Positions 9,156 to 17,812 of a stretch of DNA of 64,000 nucleotides are shown here, in pieces. Position 1 is the stretch's first letter; each line of letters begins with the position of its first letter. The notes under the pieces were generated by a model. It ran no database searches and was not told where the DNA came from. It worked only from the letters and a program-made list of their open reading frames with translations. This DNA is from Sphingobacteriales bacterium (lineage in GTDB: Bacteria; Bacteroidota; Bacteroidia; Chitinophagales; Chitinophagaceae): NCBI GenBank assembly GCA_003963365.1, contig RXJG01000004.1:968948-1032947 (forward strand), in the 5' to 3' direction. The position numbers and the translations under genes are program-made.

Positions 9156-9760
9156 ATATGTATACGGGAAAAAACAATAGTGCTGAACGCAACAAACTTT
9201 ACCCGGTTTTTTTGAAACTGGAGACATTGCACACATTGCTTGTTGGTGGGGGATATGTGGCATTAGAAAAGTTGCAATCAGTATTAGGTAATGCACCAGC
9301 GGCTGCTATTACGATTGTTGCACCGCTTATAAGAAATGAGTTGCGGGAATTTATTAAGGGATATGTCAACATCAATATAATTGAACGAAAGTTTGAAGCA
9401 GTGGATCTCGAAGAAAAAAATTTGGTTATAGTGGCTATTGATGATACAGAAGCAAGTAAGGAAATTAAACGGCTGGCCGGTGAAAAAAAATTGCTGGTGA
9501 ATGTAGCGGATACTCCTGAACTCTGCGATTTCTATCTTGGGAGTATAGTGCAAAAAGGCAATTTGAAAATTGCTGTTTCTACCAATGGTAAATCACCAAC
9601 TATAGCCAAAAGGATTAAAGAAACATTGAATGATACGCTTCCGGAAGAAATTGATGAACTCCTGGATAATATGCAGCAGATTCGGGATAAATTAAGCGGT
9701 GACTTTGCCCAAAAAGTAAAAGAGCTGAATGAATTAACTAAGCAACTGGTAACAAAATGA
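9137..9760 (+). CDS. Precorrin-2 dehydrogenase / sirohydrochlorin ferrochelatase domain protein
   Basis: A 207-residue protein matching the N-terminal half of CysG (Met8/SirC type), which oxidises precorrin-2 with NAD and, in some members, inserts iron to make siroheme. The NAD-binding loop LLVGGGYVALEKLQSVL and the LVNVADTPELCDFYLGSIVQKGNLKIAVSTNGKSP region are characteristic. It completes siroheme synthesis with the methyltransferase of the same operon. The start is uncertain: 9137 overlaps cysI by 19 bases, while the ATG at 9158 would leave a 2-base gap and give a more typical N-terminus. Whether it also has ferrochelatase activity cannot be told from sequence. Confidence 0.92.
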   Translation: MDSQPVNMYTGKNNSAERNKLYPVFLKLETLHTLLVGGGYVALEKLQSVLGNAPAAAITIVAPLIRNELREFIKGYVNINIIERKFEAVDLEEKNLVIVAIDDTEASKEIKRLAGEKKLLVNVADTPELCDFYLGSIVQKGNLKIAVSTNGKSPTIAKRIKETLNDTLPEEIDELLDNMQQIRDKLSGDFAQKVKELNELTKQLVTK

Positions 9761-9764
9761 ATTT

Positions 9765-10763
9765 ATGATATCGACTGATGTAATAACAAAAACAGCTGAA
9801 ATGAAAGATGATGCCGGAGATGTGATTGAGGAGATAACCCAGTCACATGAAGTGGTATCAGCCGAAGCGGAGATAAAATCCATATGGAGAAAGGTATTTA
9901 ATAAATATACAGTGGCAGTTACCTTATTGGCCATCGCCAGTTTATTGATGTATTTATTTTTAAGTGCCGAGCAGCTGGTAAACCTGCAGGTTTTTTTGCA
10001 AAAAGATAATTATCTATTTTATTGGATGCTGCTGGCGGGTTTCTTAGCAGAGTTAGTTGCAGGCTCAATGGGCATGGGCTATGGTGTAATGTGTACTACA
10101 CTGTTATTAATATTAAATGTACCTACGCCACTTATCAGTGCCAGTATTCATTCAGCAGAATCATTTACTTCGGCTGCGGGCAGCATCAGTCATTGGCAAT
10201 TAGGGAATGTAAATAAAAAACTGGTAAAAGCACTTGCTATACCTGCAGTTATCGGCGCTGTTATTGGAGCTGGTTTGCTCACTTTTGTTGGCGAACGTTA
10301 TGCGCAAATTACCAAACCAATTATTGCTTTATACACTATGTATCTTGGCTTTCGTATTTTACAAAATGCGTTTAAGGATAAAACAAAAGCCATAGAAAAG
10401 AAAAACATTAATATTACCGGACTGGGTCTTATCGGAGGATTTATTGATTCATTTGGTGGAGGAGGCTGGGGGCCATTGGTTACAGGAACTTTTATTAAAA
10501 ACGGTCATACACCCCGTTATGCCATTGGCAGCTCTACTGTTGCCAAATTTATTTTAACAGTTGCCAGCGCTATTACGTTCATTTATACAGTTGGTATTCA
10601 CCATTGGAATATTGTTGCCGGGTTACTGATTGGCGGTATTGTTACCGCTCCTTTTTCTGCCATGCTTACTGCCAGGCTTCCTGTAAAGAAAATGTTTATC
10701 GTGGTAGGTATAGTTGTTATCATAATGAGCCTTATAACCATTTTAAGGGCTGTATTTCTTTAA
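9765..10763 (+). CDS. TauE/SafE family permease (putative sulfite or organosulfur transporter)
   Basis: A 332-residue inner-membrane protein with about eight to nine hydrophobic helices after a polar N-terminal tail of ~45 residues. The MGMGYG and internal repeat GGFIDSFGGGGWGPLVTG are typical of the TauE/SafE family, whose members move sulfite, sulfoacetate or related anions. It begins five bases after the siroheme gene, so it is the last gene of the sulfate-reduction operon. That position suggests export of excess sulfite/sulfide or import of a sulfur anion; the sequence alone does not decide direction or substrate. Confidence 0.9.
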   Translation: MISTDVITKTAEMKDDAGDVIEEITQSHEVVSAEAEIKSIWRKVFNKYTVAVTLLAIASLLMYLFLSAEQLVNLQVFLQKDNYLFYWMLLAGFLAELVAGSMGMGYGVMCTTLLLILNVPTPLISASIHSAESFTSAAGSISHWQLGNVNKKLVKALAIPAVIGAVIGAGLLTFVGERYAQITKPIIALYTMYLGFRILQNAFKDKTKAIEKKNINITGLGLIGGFIDSFGGGGWGPLVTGTFIKNGHTPRYAIGSSTVAKFILTVASAITFIYTVGIHHWNIVAGLLIGGIVTAPFSAMLTARLPVKKMFIVVGIVVIIMSLITILRAVFL

Positions 10764-10808
10764 TAATAATTACTGTTAGTTAAACGACAAAAATATCATA
10801 AAATAAAA

Positions 10809-10827
10809 ACCTATAAATTTGGTAGAC
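10809..10827. promoter_or_regulatory. 19-bp palindromic operator, copy 2 (distal, TonB receptor)
   Basis: ACCTATAAATTTGGTAGAC. It contains a TAAATTTG box (10814-10821) that fits the Bacteroidota -7 element, so a bound regulator would cover the promoter. It is the weakest of the six palindromes; the right arm GTAGAC is intact. It lies about 175 bases before the receptor gene. Confidence 0.5.
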
Positions 10828-10962
10828 TAGTAAATATCGTATTTCTTTGCCATCTGAATTAAGTTATGAAATTGTTATATCCTTTCGGTTGCTGCAGTTA
10901 TTAATTTGTAAACCTATCTGATAACTGATTTTAATAATAAAGTAAATTTTTTTAAACTAAAA

Positions 10963-10981
10963 GTCTATAAAAGTTGTAGAC
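10963..10981. promoter_or_regulatory. 19-bp palindromic operator, copy 3 (proximal, TonB receptor)
   Basis: GTCTATAAAAGTTGTAGAC, 21 bases before the TonB-dependent receptor start. A TAAATTTT box at 10943-10950 could be the -7 element just upstream, placing the site at the expected transcription start, a usual position for repression. Confidence 0.65.
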
Positions 10982-11002
10982 AAACAGAAACAACCTGAGA
11001 TT

Positions 11003-13987
11003 ATGAGACAAGCGATTCAACCAATTGTGCGCAGGAGAAGCACAGCCCGATTTTATTTCTCAATAAGTTTACTGACTCTCTTATTGTTTTTATCCTCATC
11101 GCTAATAGCGCAGGAAACTTCTTTAATTGAAATATCCGGTAAGGTTACAGACCAGGAAAAGAAAGAAGCATTGCCAGGTGTATCAGTATTGGTAAAGGGT
11201 ACTGTAAATGGCACCGTTACTAATAATGCGGGGGAGTTTCTTTTGCGTACACGTACAAAAATTCCTTTTACACTGATATTTTCTTCTGTTGGTTTTCAAC
11301 AGCAGGAAGTGGAAGTAACTAAATTAGGTTCAGGGGTAGAAGTGGCATTAGCTACCCAGTCTGTGTTAGGCAATGATGTGGTAGTTACTGCTTCCCGTGT
11401 GCCTGAGAAAATATTACGTTCACCGGTAGCGATTGAAAAATTAGACATCCGTTCTATTAAAGAAACACCTGCCCCATCTTTTTATGATGCATTAGCTAAC
11501 GTAAAAGGGGTGCAGATGACCACTTCCAGCTTAACATTTAAAGTTCCCAATACAAGAGGTTTTAATATTCCCAATAACTTTCGCTTTTTGCAATTAGTGG
11601 ACGGAGTGGATATGCAGGCTGCCACATTAGGGGTACCGTTAGGAAATGCCATTGGACCCACAGAACTGGATATTCAAAGTGTAGAAATCACTCCCGGTGC
11701 TGCTTCTGCATTGTACGGAATGAATGCGATTAATGGGATGGCTAACCTGTTGACTAAAAATCCATTCACCAGCCAGGGATTAAGTGTTTATCAGAAAATA
11801 GGAGTGAATCATGTGGATGGAATAGACCATGACCCGGCTGTGTTAACGGAAACAGCTATCCGTTATGCACAGGCATTTAAAAATCGTTTTGCATTCAAAA
11901 TCAACTTTGGTTATTTGCAGGGTACAGACTGGCGTTCCAATACAAGATTAGATCAGAACCCTAATAATTTAAAAAGTGCAAATCCCGGTTTCCCCGCATT
12001 AAATGGAGCAAACAATGTTGCTTTTGATGGATGGAATAAATATGGTGATGATGCATTGGCAGGAAGTAATTTGGTATCCCTTAGCGGATTGAATATTGAT
12101 GGTAAAGCCAATCAAACATTACGCATTTCCCGTACCGGTTATTGGGAAACCGATTTAGTTAGCCCTCAAGTAAAAAATCTTAAGTTTGATGCATCAGTCC
12201 ATTACAGAGTAACTGAGAAAGCTGAGCTGTCTTATTCTTATCGTGTAGGACAAATGGATGGTGTATTCCAGCGGGGGAATAAGATTCGTTTGGATAATGT
12301 ATTGGTTCAAAATCATACAATCGAATTAAAAGGAACTAACTTTTTAATTCGTGGATATGTGTCTATTGAAAACACCGGTGATTCTTACAATGTAAAACCA
12401 TTAGCCGATAACATGGACCTCTACACCGGCGGAAGTAACAGTGCATGGGGTACTAAATATAAAAATGCTTTAAATGCTTATGCCGCTGCTAATGGAGGTT
12501 CATTAAATTCATCTAACCTGGCAGCAGCTAATGCGTATGCAAGAGCACAGGCAGATGCCAGCAGGGCAGAACCGGGTACAGAACGTTTTAACCGGATTAA
12601 AGATTCTATCATTAAAATAAATAACTGGGATATTAAATCCTCCTCTATCCCTAATGCTCCGGTTACGGGTGGTGCAGCTTTAATACAGAAAAGCCGTTTG
12701 TATCATACCGAAGCGCAATGGGATCTGTCTGATAAAGTAAAAATCTTCAGCCTGCTGATTGGTGGTGATGCCAGGATATATGAAATCATTCCTGATGGTA
12801 ACAATTTTGTTGATTTTTCAAGACCTATAGCTGATAGAAATACACCATTAAAAGATGGAAGCTTTGGCAGCAATGTGTATTATAAAAAGTTTGGCGCCTT
12901 TACTCAATTGACCAAAACATTCTTTGATGACAAACTGAAATTGTTTGGCTCAATACGTTACGATTATAATCCTGAATTTAATCCAAAGTTCACTCCACGT
13001 TTGGCTGCTGTGTACACTTATAATAAGAATCATAATTTCCGTGTAACTTACCAGCAGGGTTATCGTTTCCCTGCCTTGTTTGAAGCATTGTCTTATGTTA
13101 ATAATGGCAGGGTAAAAAGGGTAGGAAGTCTTCCTTATATCAATGAAGGATTAGGTTATTTGAATAACAGTTACACACAATCTTCTGTAGTTGCATTTAA
13201 CGCAGCAGTGGCAGCACAGGGAAATACAGATTCAGCAGCATTAGCCAACAGGAATTTACTGGCGGTTGCTAACCTTCCTAATGCCCGTCCTGAAAAAATT
13301 AATTCATTTGAGATTGGATATAAAAGTGTACTGCTGAATAATAAATTGATTGTTGACTTTGATGCGTACACCAATCAGTATGATGGTTTCTTAGGACAGG
13401 TGCAGGTTTATGTTCCTATTGGAGAAACCGTTGGTTCAGATGCTTCGGTGCTGGCTATGCTCGACCGAAACAGGGATGCTACCAAAGCTACTTCTACTAC
13501 AGCAGCCAGCAAAGGACAGGAACGTTACCGTGTGTACACCAATGCAAAAAACAAATACACCAATTATGGAGCTGCATTAGGTGCCACCTGGAATGTGTAT
13601 AAGAAATACACTATCTCCGGTAACATCAATTACAATAAAATGAAAGTCAATAACACCAATGATATTTTTGTGACTGGTTTTAATACGCCTGAGTGGTCAA
13701 CCAATCTTTCATTTGGCAACCGTGAAGTAGTAAAGAATTTTGGATTCAATATTGTATGGAGATGGCAGGATGCATTCTTGTGGGAAAGTCCATTGGTTAC
13801 TGGCGGTGTTTCTGCATTCAGCACTATAGACGCACAGGTGAGTTACAAATTACCTAAGCTTAATACTTCTATTAAACTGGGTGGGGCTAACCTGTTAAAT
13901 TATCGTCACCTCGAATATGCTGGTGGACCAACTATTGGTGGCCTTTATTATGTGGCTGTAACAGTTGATGGATTATTAAATAAATAG
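11003..13987 (+). CDS. TonB-dependent outer-membrane receptor
   Basis: A 994-residue outer-membrane transporter. A long signal sequence ends near SSSLIAQ (~residue 37), then a carboxypeptidase-regulatory-like domain (ISGKVTDQEKKEALPGVSVLVKG), a plug domain (about 130-260, VVVTASRVPEKILRSPVAIEKLD, ALYGMNAINGMANLLTKNP) and the beta barrel to the C-terminus. It is not paired with a SusD gene, so it is probably not a polysaccharide system. Two copies of the window's palindromic operator lie upstream and the sulfate-reduction operon ends 239 bases before, so I infer that it imports a sulfur compound or a cofactor needed for sulfur metabolism. The substrate is not readable from the sequence. Confidence 0.93.
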   Translation: MRQAIQPIVRRRSTARFYFSISLLTLLLFLSSSLIAQETSLIEISGKVTDQEKKEALPGVSVLVKGTVNGTVTNNAGEFLLRTRTKIPFTLIFSSVGFQQQEVEVTKLGSGVEVALATQSVLGNDVVVTASRVPEKILRSPVAIEKLDIRSIKETPAPSFYDALANVKGVQMTTSSLTFKVPNTRGFNIPNNFRFLQLVDGVDMQAATLGVPLGNAIGPTELDIQSVEITPGAASALYGMNAINGMANLLTKNPFTSQGLSVYQKIGVNHVDGIDHDPAVLTETAIRYAQAFKNRFAFKINFGYLQGTDWRSNTRLDQNPNNLKSANPGFPALNGANNVAFDGWNKYGDDALAGSNLVSLSGLNIDGKANQTLRISRTGYWETDLVSPQVKNLKFDASVHYRVTEKAELSYSYRVGQMDGVFQRGNKIRLDNVLVQNHTIELKGTNFLIRGYVSIENTGDSYNVKPLADNMDLYTGGSNSAWGTKYKNALNAYAAANGGSLNSSNLAAANAYARAQADASRAEPGTERFNRIKDSIIKINNWDIKSSSIPNAPVTGGAALIQKSRLYHTEAQWDLSDKVKIFSLLIGGDARIYEIIPDGNNFVDFSRPIADRNTPLKDGSFGSNVYYKKFGAFTQLTKTFFDDKLKLFGSIRYDYNPEFNPKFTPRLAAVYTYNKNHNFRVTYQQGYRFPALFEALSYVNNGRVKRVGSLPYINEGLGYLNNSYTQSSVVAFNAAVAAQGNTDSAALANRNLLAVANLPNARPEKINSFEIGYKSVLLNNKLIVDFDAYTNQYDGFLGQVQVYVPIGETVGSDASVLAMLDRNRDATKATSTTAASKGQERYRVYTNAKNKYTNYGAALGATWNVYKKYTISGNINYNKMKVNNTNDIFVTGFNTPEWSTNLSFGNREVVKNFGFNIVWRWQDAFLWESPLVTGGVSAFSTIDAQVSYKLPKLNTSIKLGGANLLNYRHLEYAGGPTIGGLYYVAVTVDGLLNK

Positions 13988-14013
13988 AATTTGTTATACT
14001 AACCCAAATAATA

Positions 14014-14047
14014 AGAAGGCAGATTGAGTGGCTGCCTTCTTTTTTTA
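14014..14047 (+). terminator. Rho-independent terminator after TonB receptor
   Basis: A perfect 9-bp stem (14014-14022 with 14032-14040) and nine-base loop followed by seven T. The next gene's ATG is at 14050, three bases after the T run, so that gene has no room for a separate leader: it is either reached by read-through or is transcribed from a promoter inside the receptor gene's end. Confidence 0.85.
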
Positions 14048-14049
14048 TT

Positions 14050-14805
14050 ATGAGAAAATTACTTTTTATCCCGGTGTTATTGCTGTGTACTTTATTTATA
14101 AGTGCACAAACAACAAAAAGCACGGAACATGTGCAACAGGTTTGGGCAGGATATTTTAATCAAACCAGGTTAAGTGATAAATGGGGATTTTGGGCTGAAG
14201 CTCAATTAAGAACCAAAGAAGAATTTTTTACAAATCTTTCCCAGGCAGTTGGCAGGGCAGGTATCACTTATTACTTTAATGATGATACCCGTTTAACAGC
14301 CGGGTATGCGTTTATTAACTTTTACCCGGGTGATAATCATAAAAACATTTCACAGCCGGAGCACCGGCCCTGGCAGCAGATACAATGGTTCACCAAATAT
14401 CAGAAGCTTCGGTTGATGCAGTGGTTCCGGCTGGAAGAACGGTACCGGCATAAAATTTTAAACGATAATGAACTGGCCCCGGGCTATAATTTCAATTTCC
14501 GGATCCGGTATAATTTTTTTGCACAGGTGCCATTGAGTAAAAAGAGATTTCAGCCTAAAACATTATCCTTTGTTTTAAATAATGAAGTACATATTAATTT
14601 CGGGCAACAAATTGTATATAACTATTTTGACCAGAACCGTTTCTTCCTTGGGTTTAATTATCATGTTAACAAACACGACCAACTACAGTTTGGCTGGATG
14701 AATATATTTCAGCAATTGCCAGCGGGAAATAAATATCGTTCGAATAATGTGGCAAGGGTGTTTTTCTTTCATAACCTGGATTTAAGGAAGCAAAGAGCTA
14801 AATAA
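14050..14805 (+). CDS. DUF2490 family outer-membrane protein
   Basis: A 251-residue exported protein. The signal peptide is MRKLLFIPVLLLCTLFISAQ. The rest consists of alternating aromatic beta strands (WAGYFNQTRLSDKWGFWAEAQLR, GWMNIFQQLPAG) as in DUF2490, a family of predicted small outer-membrane beta barrels of unknown role. It follows the TonB-dependent receptor with only a terminator hairpin between, and ends 121 bases before the encapsulin gene. A helper role for the receptor or in the same sulfur response is inference from position only. Confidence 0.8.
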   Translation: MRKLLFIPVLLLCTLFISAQTTKSTEHVQQVWAGYFNQTRLSDKWGFWAEAQLRTKEEFFTNLSQAVGRAGITYYFNDDTRLTAGYAFINFYPGDNHKNISQPEHRPWQQIQWFTKYQKLRLMQWFRLEERYRHKILNDNELAPGYNFNFRIRYNFFAQVPLSKKRFQPKTLSFVLNNEVHINFGQQIVYNYFDQNRFFLGFNYHVNKHDQLQFGWMNIFQQLPAGNKYRSNNVARVFFFHNLDLRKQRAK

Positions 14806-14822
14806 AGAGATGCTTCTCTTTT
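14805..14822 (+). terminator. Weak terminator hairpin after DUF2490 gene
   Basis: A 6-bp stem AAGAGA/TCTCTT with a four-base loop followed by a short T stretch overlaps the stop codon of the DUF2490 gene. It could separate that gene from the encapsulin transcription unit. Confidence 0.4.
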
Positions 14823-14844
14823 ATCGGATTTCTAAAATAAATTA

Positions 14845-14863
14845 ATCTACTAAAATAGTGGAC
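14845..14863. promoter_or_regulatory. 19-bp palindromic operator, copy 4 (encapsulin)
   Basis: ATCTACTAAAATAGTGGAC, 63 bases before the encapsulin start. A TAGATTTG -7 box at 14878-14885 lies 14 bases downstream, so the palindrome covers the place of the -33 element. That would allow either repression or activation. Confidence 0.7.
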
Positions 14864-14877
14864 ATTCGTTTTTTCCT

Positions 14878-14885
14878 TAGATTTG
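14878..14885 (+). promoter_or_regulatory. Putative -7 box of encapsulin promoter
   Basis: TAGATTTG matches the Bacteroidota TAnnTTTG -7 element. No clear TTG is seen at the -33 position, which is occupied by operator copy 4; this could mean the promoter depends on an activator. Transcription would start near 14892, 35 bases before the encapsulin ATG. Confidence 0.5.
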
Positions 14886-14926
14886 ATATTACACAATAAA
14901 CTCTTCTTAATCTTAATAATCTTTTT

Positions 14927-15850
14927 ATGGCTGAAGTACAACAAAAAAAACAGACTGCACTAGGTGATGTGGCAGCACGACAGCTTGCAATTGCTACCCG
15001 TACCGTTCCGCAATTAATTACCATTACTCCCCGCTGGCTTACACATCTGTTAAATTGGATACCGGTAGAATCAGGTGTATACCGGTTGAATAAAGTGAAA
15101 GACGCCAGTGCTGTAGAAGTAGATTGCTCGGCAAGGGACGAAAGAGTGCTTCCGCAAACTTTTGTTGATTATGTTGAAAATCCAAGAGAATATAATTTAA
15201 GTGCTGTAACAACAGTAGTGGATGTTCATACCCGTGTTTCTGATCTTTATAGTAAACCATACAATCAGATCAGTGAGCAATTACGACTTACCATTGAAAC
15301 AATTAAAGAAAGACAGGAGAGTGAGTTAATTAATAATAAAGAATATGGTTTATTAAATAGTGTGGTGCCATCACAAATTATAAGTACAAGAACAGGTGCA
15401 CCAACTCCGGATGACTTTGATGAACTGTTGACCAAAGTATGGAAAGAACCCGGATTTTTCCTGCTGCATCCATTGGCTATTGCTGCGTTTGGAAGAGAAT
15501 GTACAAGACGTGGAGTTCCTCCACCTACAGTTTCTTTATTCGGCTCTCAATTTATCACTTGGAGAGGAATTCCATTAATTCCTTCTGATAAAGTTCCAAT
15601 TGAAAATAATAAGACAAAAATCATACTGCTACGCACAGGAGAGAGCAGGCAGGGAGTAGTGGGATTGTATCAGCCCGGTTTGCCCGGAGAGCAATCTCCC
15701 GGATTATCCGTAAGATTTATGGGCATTAATGATAAAGCAATCGCTTCTTACTTAATTTCTCTTTATTGTTCATTAGCTGTGCTGGTAGATGATGCCATTG
15801 CAGTACTTGACAATGTTGAAATCAATAAATACCATGAGTATAAATATTGA
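14927..15850 (+). CDS. Family 2A encapsulin shell protein (SrpI-like)
   Basis: A 307-residue protein with the HK97-type encapsulin fold of Family 2A, the group of SrpI from Synechococcus, once annotated as a cyclic-nucleotide-free relative of Family 2B. Recognisable stretches are LGDVAARQLAIATRT near the N-terminus, DLYSKPYNQISEQLRLTIE (E-loop and spine region), EYGLLNSVVPSQ, and GTGAPTPDD-like SSTRTGAPTPDDFDELL with FLLHPLAIAAFGRECTRRG. Length is typical for 2A and there is no cNMP-binding insert. Members of this group self-assemble into ~25-nm shells and package a cysteine desulfurase; work on relatives shows storage of elemental sulfur. The cargo gene follows with a 17-base overlap. An operator shared with cysD lies upstream. 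No phage genes are near, so a prophage capsid is unlikely. Confidence 0.93.
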   Translation: MAEVQQKKQTALGDVAARQLAIATRTVPQLITITPRWLTHLLNWIPVESGVYRLNKVKDASAVEVDCSARDERVLPQTFVDYVENPREYNLSAVTTVVDVHTRVSDLYSKPYNQISEQLRLTIETIKERQESELINNKEYGLLNSVVPSQIISTRTGAPTPDDFDELLTKVWKEPGFFLLHPLAIAAFGRECTRRGVPPPTVSLFGSQFITWRGIPLIPSDKVPIENNKTKIILLRTGESRQGVVGLYQPGLPGEQSPGLSVRFMGINDKAIASYLISLYCSLAVLVDDAIAVLDNVEINKYHEYKY

Positions 15851-17783
15851 TCATAACCAGGGACCTGATGTACAATGGTTGCAGGAATTGGCAAATAATT
15901 TTTTCAAATCCATTCCGGGATCAGCTACTGAAAGCAGTTCACCAACACAAACGAAAGCGTTGCAACAGGATTCTTTGGGTGATATTAATGTGAATGATAT
16001 AAGTACACCACCAACCAGTATACCTGATCCTCATTTTGCAGGCGCTAAAACACCAGTCTCATTAGGAGGTGCTGGTATTACACCGGGATCCATTAATGCG
16101 GTTAATGCTATTGATCTTAAAAACCAGGAACAACCTGTTGATGCCAGTACTTTGACTGGGTCTGGTAAAAATCCGAATTCAGTAGCCGGTAGTGGCATTT
16201 CCCCCACAGCACACCAGCAGGGTAATGGAGTGGATTTGCAAAACCCTCAAACAGAATTACCCGATCCACATTTTGCCGGTAGTGGAAAAAATCCGCAATC
16301 AGCAGGTGGCAAGGGCATATCACCTTCAGTAAAATATGCAGAGCAATATGATCACTTACCTTACACAGATCAATCAGATTTAATACCTGACATCAAAAAA
16401 ATTTTAGCAGCTATCCCATTTTTTAATAGTGTTGAGCAATTACCATTAAATTATTCAAATGCATCTGGTGCTTCTTATTATTTTTTAAATGAAAAAGAAT
16501 TTGCACCGGTAACAAAAGCTGCAGTTAGTAATGAACATAAATCAACAGGTATTACTGGTCTTGCAAAACCACCCTTTGATGTAAACCTGGTTAAAAAAGA
16601 TTTTCCCATATTACAGGAGAGAGTAAATGGAAGACCATTAATATGGTTAGATAATGCTGCTACTACACAAAAACCACAGTCAGTAATTGACCGCATAAGT
16701 TATTTTTATCAGCATGAAAATTCTAATATACACCGGGCGGCGCATGAACTGGCAGCAAGGGCAACGGATGCTTATGAAGCAGCGAGAGAAAAAGTCAGAG
16801 TGTTTTTGAATGCTGCATCCGTAAATGAACTAGTTTTTGTAAGAGGCACAACAGAAGCTATTAATCTTGTAGCAAAAAGTTATGGCGAACAATTTTTAAA
16901 AGCAGGTGATGAAGTAATTGTAAGTCATCTTGAGCATCATGCCAATATTGTTCCGTGGCAGCAATTAGCACAAAAGAATGGAATCAAACTCCGGGTGATA
17001 CCCGTTGATGATGATGGACAGGTTTTGCTCGATGAGTATCAAAAATTATTAAATCCCAAAACAAAACTCGTTTCCTTTACACAGGTATCCAATGCACTGG
17101 GAACAATAACTCCAGCCAAACAAATAATTGACCTGGCTCATGATGCCGGAGCAAAAGTATTGCTGGATGGAGCCCAATCGGTTTCGCATTTGCGGGTTAA
17201 TGTGCAATATCTCAACCCTGACTTTTTTGTTTTCTCCGGTCATAAAGTATTTGGGCCAACGGGTATTGGTGTATTATATGGCAAAGAAGAGTTGCTTAAT
17301 GAAATACAACCCTGGCAGGGTGGTGGAAATATGATCAAAGATGTAACATTTGAACATACACAATTTCATAATGCACCCTCCCGGTTTGAAGCAGGTACCG
17401 GTAATATTGCCGATGCGGTTGGATTAGGCGCCGCATTAGATTATGTAAATAAACTGGGCATTGATAATATTCACCTGTATGAACATCAGTTGTTATTGTA
17501 CGCTACTAAATTGATGAAAGAGGTGCCGGGTTTACGGTTGGTTGGTACAGCTACCGATAAAGCCAGCGTACTTTCTTTTACATTAAAAGGCTTTAGTAAT
17601 GATGAGGTTGGTAAAGCTTTGAATAAAGAAGGTATTGCCGTAAGAACAGGTCACCACTGTGCACAACCCATTTTAAGAAGATTTGGATTAGAAAGTACAG
17701 TAAGACCTTCATTAGCATTTTATAATACCTGTGCAGATATTAATACACTGGTAAGTGTTTTGCACAAATTAAAAAGGCAGTAG
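15834..17783 (+). CDS. Encapsulin cargo: SufS-type cysteine desulfurase with long N-terminal targeting extension
   Basis: A 649-residue PLP enzyme that takes sulfur from cysteine, giving alanine and enzyme-bound persulfide. Residues 1-247 are a low-complexity extension: an amphipathic stretch (11-28), three imperfect repeats ending in GITP/GISP (65-84, 103-124, 144-164; cores DPHFAG, GSGKNP), then a second amphipathic stretch (182-198). Residues 248-649 are a complete group II desulfurase: LDNAATTQKP, HLEHHAN, PLP lysine K471 in SGHKVFGPTG, and persulfide cysteine C609 in RTGHHCAQP. Ordinary SufS is ~405 residues, so the extension is extra and matches the disordered encapsulation domain known for Family 2A cargo. 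I chose ATG 15834 (MSINID) and not 15789, giving a 17-base overlap with the shell gene. Confidence 0.95.
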   Translation: MSINIDHNQGPDVQWLQELANNFFKSIPGSATESSSPTQTKALQQDSLGDINVNDISTPPTSIPDPHFAGAKTPVSLGGAGITPGSINAVNAIDLKNQEQPVDASTLTGSGKNPNSVAGSGISPTAHQQGNGVDLQNPQTELPDPHFAGSGKNPQSAGGKGISPSVKYAEQYDHLPYTDQSDLIPDIKKILAAIPFFNSVEQLPLNYSNASGASYYFLNEKEFAPVTKAAVSNEHKSTGITGLAKPPFDVNLVKKDFPILQERVNGRPLIWLDNAATTQKPQSVIDRISYFYQHENSNIHRAAHELAARATDAYEAAREKVRVFLNAASVNELVFVRGTTEAINLVAKSYGEQFLKAGDEVIVSHLEHHANIVPWQQLAQKNGIKLRVIPVDDDGQVLLDEYQKLLNPKTKLVSFTQVSNALGTITPAKQIIDLAHDAGAKVLLDGAQSVSHLRVNVQYLNPDFFVFSGHKVFGPTGIGVLYGKEELLNEIQPWQGGGNMIKDVTFEHTQFHNAPSRFEAGTGNIADAVGLGAALDYVNKLGIDNIHLYEHQLLLYATKLMKEVPGLRLVGTATDKASVLSFTLKGFSNDEVGKALNKEGIAVRTGHHCAQPILRRFGLESTVRPSLAFYNTCADINTLVSVLHKLKRQ

Positions 17784-17812
17784 TCACTGATAATATAAAC
17801 AGGATTGGTTTA

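Noticed and set aside
14927-15850. Encapsulin read as a prophage capsid protein
   Set aside because: It shares the HK97 fold, but no portal, protease, terminase or tail genes are near, and the coupled desulfurase fits Family 2A encapsulin.
15834-17783. Desulfurase read as an ordinary SufS of the suf operon
   Set aside because: No sufB, sufC or sufD genes are adjacent, and the 247-residue extension is not found on SufS.
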